Assembly: GCA_037447655.1 (NCBI GenBank)
Contig: JBBHKE010002674.1
Location: forward strand, 188,001 to 226,764
Direction: 5' to 3'
Source: Zygnema cylindricum
Taxonomy: Eukaryota; Streptophyta; Zygnematophyceae; Zygnematales; Zygnemataceae
Length of the DNA: 38,764 bases
Shown here: piece after piece, positions 30,301 to 38,764 of the stretch
How positions within the stretch are numbered: the stretch's first letter is position 1
Layout of the letters: the number at the start of each line of letters is the position of its first letter
Translations under genes and position numbers: made by a program
The notes under the pieces: generated by a model
Databases searched by the model: none
What the model saw: the letters and a program-made list of their open reading frames with translations, nothing else
Told to the model about the DNA's origin: nothing

Positions 30301-30579
30301 TGCTGCTCAATAAAATTCTTACGCGTGAAAAATGCGGGAAGTAATAAATTTACAAAAGTCACAGCAACTGCCAATGAAAAGACTGAAAAAACTTTTTCGG
30401 CTTGTTCGAAGTTGCAAAAAGTAAAATGATCGGTTCTAATCTGATAGCTGATCCGTGGAAAAAATTTAACCGCAAAATAAAAAATTATCAAATGTTTTTG
30501 CACTTCCTGTATTTGTCTTCGTTTTGAGCAGAATGCCATCTGGCGAGATAACAGTGGTCATTCCTACAATCGGTCCTTA

Positions 30580-31385
30580 GGGTATTTTCGCATGTAACCG
30601 AAACTTGGTCTTGTTACTTTGTTTTTTAGCGAGAATTCTCTGTACAACTTTAAGAGCATTCGGATGTAAACGCAAATAACTTATCACTTAAAAAGTGACT
30701 TGCATAAACGTGTACGAAACAGTGTGACAAATGAAGTGGTACACAAAATGAGGCGAAACCTCCACTCGGTCTAATTTGAGGCGTCTCTCCGGACGCTGTA
30801 CAATTTTTGTGACTTTGTAATGTCCGTACGTAACATTGTCGACGTGTCGAAACCCTAAAATACCTTTTGATGTCGCACAGAAATGCGGTTTTGTTTTTTG
30901 TCTTCCCACTTGCCTAAATGTGGCCAATGTTTTTACTACACGTTGTGTGAAGACACGTTTGTTTGAGAGACGGCCCTTGTACGGAAATCAACGCACGGAA
31001 AACAGTACGCACATACTGGAAACTTGCAGTGTGTTTATTTTTTGTACTGCGCGCACCAAAATTGTGAAAATCTTCAAACACGTGCGATAGGGTCTGCCTA
31101 TTCACTCATCTTATTCGATTTTATTTCAAATCACCTAGCGAGGTGATTTGACGTAAAGTTTGAACATGTGCTGAAAGGACGCAAAAGTGGGTCTAAATGG
31201 GCTATACGACAAATTGCATCACGCTAGACGGCAAACTACTGTAAGTATAATGTTTAAAGGTAACGCAAATTGTACGGTGGTAATTTGTATTTTTTGGTAC
31301 GGTTGCGGATTTTCTCGTTTTTTTTCTAAGTTATGGAGGAAAACGACAGAAAATAACTCTAACTTCAACACATGCGAAAGTACCC
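30580..31385. mobile_element. Harbinger-like TIR element with TTA target duplication
   Basis: 806 bp. Ends GGGTATTTTCGCATGT and, inward from the right, GGGTACTTTCGCATGT. TTA lies on both sides (30577-30579 and 31386-31388). A 3-bp TTA duplication with GGG-starting repeats fits the PIF/Harbinger superfamily (Tourist-like). No transposase is seen. Confidence 0.83.
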
Positions 31386-31388
31386 TTA

Positions 31389-32597
31389 GTTTCGCGACCT
31401 TCCTTTAGGCCGTCATTGCGGGGCTAAAAGTCTAAAACCCTAATAAATAATAATAACCAATTTGTACAATGAGGTATGTTCTCCATTAGGCGGTCCCGGT
31501 AAACATGCGGAGACGTCTACTAGCACGGCGTTCCATTGTGTCGTGCCAATAAACATCATTTCTCAATTGTGATTGGCGCCACGTAGGCTAGTTTTCAAAC
31601 TCTTAAAGTCTACAAATATTCTTCAAACCGGAAATCTGTAAATAAACTTTTGTACGAGTGGGGGTAGTTAATCATTCGTACGAAATTTTTGCGACCAAAT
31701 TTTAACTTTGAAATTAAAAATCAAAATTTTGAAACGGAATGGCAAAAAGGCGCCGCAAAGTTTGAAGGTTAAAGGATGTCAGAATGAGCGTGCAAGGATA
31801 TTTCGGTCGACTTGCATATACCGTGGCGGAATGCACATGGCGTGTATGACGTGTTTGTTTCTCATCGCTTGTTACTCGTGGATGTTTTTTTTACTTTTCA
31901 CTTGTACCAATGGTACACAACCAGTGTGAAGAAACTCTCCTCGCCGAGGAGAGTCTCTTCACATTGGACGATGTGCGCGATTGCTTCGCGAATCTAAAAA
32001 AAAGTGAAACATCCAACGGTTGATAATTACGCTTATAATATTGGAGCCATCCTGTTAACATGGTTCGTCATGTTTTGTTTGACAAAAAAATAAAATGGTA
32101 TAAATTTGTACGAAATCGTCAGCGTCTAGTAAACAACCCCATTTTTCCTGTAATTAAAGTTCACCCTGAGAGTAATTTTTAGTGAGCCTTTTGTTTGTTC
32201 TCATAATTTGCACGTTAGTTTAAGGGCACTTTCCCATGTGATATAGTTAGGGTTACGTCTACAACTGTCACATGTTAAAGTTCCGATTTCATTTTCGTAT
32301 AGCAGAAAGCTATGAAAAGTAGTACGGAGAATCTTCACTAAAATCCATAATACATCAGAGTTAGTACTGGCTACATGGGCACGTACCCTAAGTTTTGTCC
32401 CGGGGGATTTGTTCAAGTGTGCCGTCAACCATACTCCTTTCACACGTGGCAAATGATGTAGCACGACACGCACGTGAAATATGCATGGTACTAATTCTTG
32501 TAACAAAATGCTCACTGTTGCGTTGCTGCCCGCGTCGATTGTGCCATGAGTTTTGTCTTTTATTTGGTTAATCACATAATTTGGTTCCCGCATGGTA
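31389..32597. other. Intergenic stretch without a recognisable gene
   Basis: AT-rich DNA. It has one strong inverted repeat (31921-31967) and a possible single end of a Harbinger-like element (GGGCACTTTCCCATGT at 32224-32239, preceded by TAA). The short open frames have no motif. Confidence 0.55.
31921..31967. repeat. Near-perfect 47-bp inverted repeat (hairpin)
   Basis: Two arms of about 23 bases meet with almost no loop at CTCGCCGAG. There are only two mismatches, at positions 4 and 13 of the arm, and both would be G-U pairs in RNA. It is not at an end of any mobile element that I can define. Confidence 0.85.
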
Positions 32598-32792
32598 CAC
32601 TGTGTACCGCTAATAGTGTTTATTTCATTTTTACGCTTAAAAACATATTTTCTCGTGCACACTTGTTGGATTGTTAATCCGACGAATGCAAGGTATTATT
32701 TTCACTTTCCGATTAGCGGGCGCCAATCAAATATCAGGCATGTATACAGGGGGGAAATAATGTTTGTAATTGCAAATATAAAATCAATACTA
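32598..32792. mobile_element. TA-flanked TIR element, short type (copy D), right end lost
   Basis: It starts CACTGTGTACCGCTAATAG after TA and has the CTTAAAAACATATTTTCTCGTGCAC arm shared with the 212- and 217-bp copies, and a matching arm near 32745-32785. The expected right terminus is absent; the long element E begins here instead, so E probably inserted into its right end. Confidence 0.7.
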
Positions 32793-34070
32793 CATCGCGA
32801 ATCGTAATTAGAGTAAATAAATAATTAGAGTAAAAAAGCAAAAAAATATAATTAGAGTTATTAACTCTATTTTTTGTAATCAACCTTTTAAAAAAAAATA
32901 CTCTAATTTATCAATGACTCTAATTTGGGCGTTGAATATATCTCTTGTAAATTAAGTAAAAGTACATAATCTGTCAAAACATATACTTTCACGTCATTAT
33001 GACGTTTGCACTACGCTACTTGTTTAAACGTAGTTGCATGATAACGGCATTTATTAAATCATTATTTGTACCATTTTACTTAATAAAGTACAATTTTGCA
33101 CGGTCAGACACCGACCGTACGCCACACTTTTGGAAATGGCATTGTATTGGAGTTAGGGTGCGTCTCCATGTGCCAAAGTAAGGGTTTTTTTTATGTCGTT
33201 TTCCTGTAAAAATTAGAGCCGTACCGCGTAAGTTTCAACTGTAAAAAAAAATAGAAAAAAATAGAAGTACATTGTGCGTCATCATCAAATTTAGGATGTG
33301 CTACATGTTGTCGTCTTTTGTTCTTCGACCCACGGCCACGCCAAAAAACATCATCTTAAAACTTTTATTTAAAAAACAGGGAAGATGTGTTTTAAAACAA
33401 AGTATTTTCGAATAACAAATAGGAAAACGTATTAGCACGTGTAAACAAAATACCAAAATTTCAAACGAATTCAATCGACGCCGAAGGTACACTATTCGTT
33501 ATATTTTGTCCGTTTGCGTTCAAGTACGACGAAGCAAAGTACACAACTTGTTAAATTTTGTCCGTTGGCGCCGGGTACGAATTTTATTTCGCCAGGGGTC
33601 TCAAGATTCCGATGCCATTTCACGTCGACCGAACAGGAGTCGCAAAGGCAAAGAGAATCGTCTTCAACCGTGAAACGGCACAGACTGGCAGGCGGTACGA
33701 CTACAATGTCACAAAAACTCATGCGACGTCCCAAGCAGTTACAAAAAATGACGTGCGTCATCACAGATTGTAGACGTTGACAACCGCCACGGGCATTGTC
33801 ACCGTATACAATCGTCACACCCTTAAGTTACTATGTCGTTGTTACACATAGGGACACCCGAAATCCGGGTCACCTCGATCTAAGCTAGAAACCAAAGTTA
33901 TTTCTCTAAGTTTCAAGTACATGGAGACGCACCCATTATTAACGATCATTCAAAAAGTAACTTAAATAATGTAAAGATTAATTTAGAATAATGTACTCTA
34001 TTTATAGTGATAAAGTCCAAATTTGGGGTGACGGAATCAACGTATATAACTCTAACTACGATTCGTGGTG
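32793..34070. mobile_element. TA-flanked TIR element, long type (copy E), itself carrying an insertion
   Basis: 1278 bp, TA on both sides. Ends CATCGCGAATCGTAATTAGAG and, inward from the right, CACCACGAATCGTAGTTAGAG, each without its last base. The part 32990-33120 matches the interior of copy A in reverse orientation. A second, different TIR element occupies 33156-33934. Without it the element would be ~500 bp, the size of copies A and F. Confidence 0.82.
33156..33934. mobile_element. GGGTGCGTCTCCATGT TIR element nested in copy E
   Basis: 779 bp. Left end GGGTGCGTCTCCATGTGCC and, inward from the right, GGGTGCGTCTCCATGTACTT. TTA precedes the left end and ATTA follows the right, so a TTA duplication is likely with one extra base. 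It is related by its ends to the element at 35556-36514. Harbinger-like by terminus and target; no transposase seen. Confidence 0.78.
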
Positions 34071-34080
34071 TACAGTAATA

Positions 34081-34656
34081 CACCGTGGATCGCTTTTAAC
34101 GTCAAGATATAAACAACGTTAAAAAATATATAGTGTTATTAACGCTAATTGGGAATAAAAAAAAAAAAAAACATTTACTCTAGTTTTTTCCTAACTCTAA
34201 TTGGGTTTTTCCAAAACAAAAAATACTCGCCGTAAATATGTCTACACTAGTATAGGTTCTAGTACAAAATCGGACAAATTGTACACAAACTGTACGTTCA
34301 CACGGTCGACCAATTGCGGTTGTCGGACGAATATGTGCGAACGTGATTTTTGACAGCTCGATTTCATCCATTTCTTCGAGCGCACATTCACATGCGTGCG
34401 CGGTTATGCTAAATCATTTTTTGTACTTTCTCACTTAGAAAGGTACATTTCTGTACGGTCTGACAACTGACCGTAAATCATACTATTTAAATCGCAGTGT
34501 ACTTTCGTTGTTAACGCTAATTGGAAGAGAACCCTAAGAGGCGTGAAGGAAAAAAAAAAGATTAATTGAAGAATTTTATTAATTTTATTTAAGAATTTGG
34601 GTCAAAATTTAGGGGAACCGGATTAGCGTTATATGCGCTAATAACGATTCGCGGTG
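34081..34656. mobile_element. TA-flanked TIR element, long type (copy F)
   Basis: 576 bp. Starts CACCGTGGATCGCTTTTAACG and, inward from the right, CACCGCGAATCGTTATTAGCG, each without its last base; TA on both sides. The interior has the TTTTTGTACTTTCTCACTT and CTGTACGGTCTGACA stretches seen in diverged form in copies A and E. It lies 10 bases from copy E. Confidence 0.82.
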
Positions 34657-35555
34657 TAGCGGTACAAGGTGTAGTTAACACAACGTACTTCCGCACGTGT
34701 CCGTACATATCTCTTGGGGTGCAAACAGTTCACCTCAGCCAATGTACGACGTTGTTTGGAGCGATTCAGGTTCATAGGGATTCGTATCCATTATAGGGAA
34801 AATCCTACGGTCAGCCGCGAATCGACGGACTTCTCGAAAATCCCTTAGATCTTGCAAGTTAGTGCCATGGATCGTACATTGTGTCAGATTGGCACTCGTG
34901 CATGTAGCTAAGGGTGTGTCCCCATGTGCCTATCATAACTTAATGAAATAATAAAGCGTCTTTACTGCAAAAATCGCGATGGTAAAACCACCTGTGTACA
35001 AAAGGGTTAAAACTAAAAACGCCATTTGGATACTACAAGAATCACGGGAAAGTAATTTAGGCCTAAAAAATGAAACGAAACAAAACAAATAAGAAAAAAA
35101 CCTAAACGAGTTTACCTACAAACAAGCTAAGGTCCACAACCACTAAGATCATGGATGTGGAAGGTCTGGAAGACAACGTTTGTCATCCGCCAGTGTGCTA
35201 CGACGAAGGAGAGTCGCACTTGCGCTCGCAGAAGGGCAATTGAGACACGTTGACGGTAGAACGCAGTCAAAAAACTTTGTGGATGATTCCTTGGACCTCT
35301 AAATTCAAACGCTTTTCGCGCACACTGGCGAAGGAAGTTGTCGAACGACTTGTCCAAAGATTAAAAAATCCCCACTACATATGGGACAAACAGGTCCGTT
35401 GGGTCTTGGTGAGCGTAGGCTCTTTCCTTTTTAGCCCCTGCGTCCCGAGCCCCCACACCTGTATGCGAAGTCGCGCGAGATGAAATGTGTGTCCCAATCG
35501 GCTCCGTGAGGACCACATCGCCAAGCGTCCTCCCATAACCATGGAGAAAAACCAA

Positions 35556-36374
35556 GGCGGTGTGCCCATGTAACTTAAACTTTAAAATGTTACTTTGGAT
35601 TTTAGCGCAATTTTTTCGGTGTATTGTTCAAAGTGTTCCTATGTCAATCGTTATTTTGGGTCTTCGGTACTTTAAATATGTTACAATTGTAGACGTCTAC
35701 AAAATGTGCGTGAGACTACGAAATTTCCTAAAATTGGTGACATCTACAAAAACGGCGACGGTTGTAGACGTCGAGTTTTTGGACGTTATAGATGTTTAGA
35801 GTTTTGTGTTATTGCGAAGTCACGGTATCTTGTGATATCATAAGTACGTCAAGTTTACGCCACGGCTTTTTTTATCTTTCAACATTCAATATGCCATCAA
35901 AATATGACCAAAGATATTTAAAAAAAAGAAAAAAAAAGCCCTTTCATTTGATACCATTATTGTTGCATTTGAATTAAAGAAGAGAAAAGGAGGAGTGGTC
36001 GAGTGAGAAAGAGGGGGAGAGACGAGAAAGATGCAAACCTTTGTAGAGGACCCATGAATGAAAGGAAGGTCCGAGACTCTTGCGATTTTTTTTCCGTGGA
36101 TGCTTTTCATTTTACTACGTACATACGTGTGGCGAGCATGGAAAAAAGTAGCGTATACTCTTCTTCGTGCAAAAGTTATTGAAGACGTTTGACGCGTGCA
36201 ATAACGTTTTCTTATTCGTCAATTGGCTATTACTTCTATTAAAATCACATCGCGAGTCGCTTTTATTAATATTGTAAAGGTGAGCTGGCGTGACGAATGA
36301 GTGGGTCGAAAAGATAATAACGCCAAATTGGAGTACTTACAAAGTTTAAAAAGGATGAAAAATGTATTTTTGAC

Positions 36375-36413
<39 letters not shown>

Positions 36414-36514
36414 CTTGCCCATTTTCGTATGACGTAATATTTTCTTGTTGCAAGTCCCATTTTTTGTGAAAAAGATGGAAAAAAACCCTTACTTAAACAC
36501 ATGGACACACCGCC
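35556..36514. mobile_element. GGCGGTGTG TIR element nested in non-LTR copy 2
   Basis: 959 bp. Left end GGCGGTGTGCCCATGT and, inward from the right, GGCGGTGTGTCCATGT. Inward of the right end AAGTAAGGGTTTTTTT also occurs near the left end of the element at 33156, so the two belong together. Copy 1 of the retrotransposon is uninterrupted at this site, which defines the insertion. I see no clear target duplication. A (TA)n run lies inside at 36383-36410. Confidence 0.75.
36383..36410. repeat. (TA)n microsatellite
   Basis: About 14 units of TA, preceded by GTGTG, in the TIR element nested in non-LTR copy 2. Confidence 0.95.
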
Positions 36515-38570
36515 TGTGTCATCCCGAAGGCTTCGACAACCCTTAGACTGGGGCCGAGGTGGAAGTGTATTAAAAACCTCTCGTAGTGTAGGCCACCTCG
36601 GCGCCAATTGCTGCAATGTATCTCGCACCAAATCATGCGCGAAAGTACGTTCCCTGCCATGCGAGCGACGAAGTAAATGGATTCCCTCAACATCAATAGA
36701 ATGGTTGCAAACACACCAGGGCCCCTTCTAAAAGGGGAGGGTGAGGCAAACTCAACCGCAAGCGTAGAGCAGATGCAAACTTGTCAAACGATAAACGGAG
36801 TGTCAAAATTTTTGGTGTTGCTTATAGCTATTAGCTGTAGGCTGATAACACGAACATAATCGAGCACGCGCTTGAACGTAAGGTGGCACCTCTAAGAGGT
36901 TTGCAAAATCAACGGAGACCAGTTGATCAGATATGGATTGTTGCATTTAGAAGTTATTGTCGGCAATGAATGATTAAAAAGGCGGAACTTAGCTTCGAGC
37001 GTTTGAAATAAATAGTGTACGAGTTGCAAAAAGAGCTTGGTGAAATGGAAAGAGACCGTCCTCCACCTTAGAGACAACTTGCGCTAGAATAGAGACATCA
37101 TCCACCATGAAATGAGAAGTGATGTTAGGCACCACCAAAGCTGAACTACCCAAAAACGTCGCTGGCGCAATGTTGGCCACCAAAATCAAACCTAAACCGC
37201 CAGCTGACATTAAGAGGCAGACTTGTTCACGAGCAAGCGACCCTTGCGAACGATCAACATTTCCTTGACCAAGGTGGTGGTGAAGCACACCGAAAAGATT
37301 GTTGTCAAAATCCTTTAGGGAAGACAAAAAATAATCCGTTGGTGGTAAATTTCACGCAAGATAGAGAGGCCGAACAAGAAAATGGATCAAAACTGCAAAA
37401 GCCAACTGTGCGTCTCACCGTTTGGGAAGGTCGTCGTTATGGGAAAGGTCTTCCAACAATGCATCAGAAACTACCGGCTTGAAAAAAAAAGTGGCGCCGA
37501 TAGGGTAACCTAAAGCCTTGATACCCTTGTTTGAAGATGCTAGACGAAAACCAATGGGGAGGGGCAAACCAACGGCGAACCCCGTGGGCACGTAGGCACA
37601 TACTTACATGGTCTAAGTGAGAGCCCAATATGATAAAGCTGGTCCGCAATATGTGAGAAAGCAGAAAACACTTAATAGCACGGACCCACGATATGCGTGT
37701 CATCCGCGAATCAAATAAATAAACAACGAAGAAAGGTCGTGCTCATAATGCTTGAAGGTGGGCTAAAGCAAAAAGAAGTGCCCCTAAAGGCTCACATTGG
37801 CGAGTACAAGTTGCGGACTCCAAAGTGGCAACATCACCCAAGGTACCCGTGAGAGGAAAGACTAGCGAGCCTGCCCGAGAATAAAAAGCCCGAACAAAAA
37901 GGAAGAGTTGGTTTATAGGTGAAGGTGCATGTCGTCGTTCTCGGGAAAAAGCATTACGATCAACTTAATTGAAGGCGTTACTACATCCTCTTGAAAGACC
38001 ACCTAATCCTAATGAATATCTAAAACAACTTACAAGCCATGGACAACCGCCTCACAAACCCCTTTTGTAGCAACACCAAATTGATGCGGCGAAAAGTGGT
38101 CGTGAAACGCTCCTTAGAGTTGAATGAAAATAGCGCGAGCTACCAATCTATACAATACTTCACCAATAGCAATTGGATGGATTCCCCTAGTAGGCTTAAA
38201 AACATCCACAAGTGGAGGAGTAGAAAGTAGCAGGATTACAATGTTCCCACGAGCCATCTTGGACTCTACTTTAGGCAGGAGGTCGAATTTGAGGGATGGG
38301 GTCTCTAGAGGAAAGATATCGCGAAGTAATTCATAAACCATTTGGAGGGACCACCCGGAAAAAGGTGAGGGGACATGATGGGGGCCATGGTAACGACTTT
38401 TCGATCTAAATCGAGGATCATGCCCTTCAACAATGGGGAGGATATCGTCGGGTGTCAAAAATTTCTTTATATTGTAGTGAAGACACTACATACACATTTT
38501 TCAAGTGTCTCAATGCGTAAAACGAATCGTTAATTAAGTTTGTGACGGCTGTATACGCCGACAATGTCTG

Positions 38571-38764
38571 TGTAGAAATTAATGGTTTTAAGTATTTTCT
38601 AGGTCTGAATAGAAAGAAAGAAGCCGAGGCAGTCTACCTCTAACTTCTCTCTCCAACTCTCAAACTTGTCGCAGTCACTGAGAAATTGGAGAGGAAGCTA
38701 GAGCCATGGCTACCTAGGCTATCCTGAGGTTTACGGGAAATTTATATTAGTTCGGGTTTATTTA
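38571..38764 (+). mobile_element. Start of a copia LTR, cut by the window edge
   Basis: TGTAGAAATTAATGG at 38571 and the following ~190 bases match the LTR start at 5241 (shared AAGTATTTT, TCTAGGTC, and the TCTCTCT...CACT...GAG block). No polypurine tract precedes it, so it is probably the 5' LTR of a + strand element continuing beyond the window, or a solo LTR. Confidence 0.7.

Larger units (their letters stand above)
34925..38458 (-). pseudogene. Decayed non-LTR retrotransposon with RT (copy 2), interrupted by a TIR element
   Basis: On the minus strand: RT fingers HPIAIGEVLYRLVARAI (38129-38180), the palm stretch HQFGVATKGVCEAVVHGL (~38085-38030), catalytic FADDTHIVGP at about 37681-37710, GIKALGYPIGATFF (~37535-37490), then LAREQVCLLMSAGGLGL (near 37235-37185). 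The Cys/His region (WCVCNHSI...IHLLRRS) at 36720-36650 has lost its last Cys. After an insertion at 35556-36514 come the GDVVLTEPIGTH stretch (~35528) and the end HIHDLSGCGP at 35127. The FADD and GYPIG motifs are in different frames and stops are frequent, so it is dead. It is the same family as copy 1; 34925-35126 matches its 3' untranslated region. The QFGV...EAVVH and AIGE motifs are typical of LINE-type RTs, clade unassigned. Confidence 0.82.

Noticed and set aside
32224-32240. Single Harbinger-like terminus GGGCACTTTCCCATGTG after TAA
   Set aside because: No inverted partner was found in the window, so an element cannot be defined.

Overview
The window looks like nuclear DNA of a streptophyte plant or charophyte-grade alga. 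It holds a RAV-family (AP2 plus B3) transcription factor gene with GT-AG introns, plant-type Ty1/copia retrotransposons, and a dense load of non-LTR and DNA-transposon relics. A large, repeat-rich genome with microsatellite-derived coding sequence would suit a charophyte such as a Chara relative, but that is inference. There are no bacterial-style operons, rRNA genes or CRISPR arrays.

Layout. 1-6281: two decayed copia copies on the + strand with LTRs; the second carries a 500-bp TIR element. 6282-9100: AT-rich DNA with no gene seen. 9592-17059, minus strand: the only host gene, in four exons. Its domains run AP2, B3, a KLFGV motif, a Gln-rich and charged middle, then a C-terminal ARF/Aux-IAA-type PB1 domain. 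A 551-base assembly gap lies in intron 2, and two reading-frame slips lie in G-rich runs of the last exon. 17100-17750: long polypurine tract at the promoter side of that gene. 17760-21340: intergenic DNA with two ~215-bp TIR elements flanked by TA and two hAT-like elements flanked by 8-bp duplications. 21343-28677: an old solo LTR abutting an apparently intact copia element (minus strand) with equal-length 891-bp LTRs and one 1478-codon ORF. 28685-38460: two decayed copies of one non-LTR retrotransposon family (minus strand), with Harbinger-like and TA-flanked TIR elements inserted in and between them. 38571-38764: the start of another copia LTR.

The points of most interest are the AP2-B3-PB1 architecture, which joins RAV DNA-binding domains to the oligomerisation domain of auxin response factors, and the leader of the intact copia element. 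There the first ATG lies in the apical loop of a U5 hairpin inside the LTR, and the reading frame runs through a primer-binding site that matches the anticodon arm of initiator tRNA-Met.
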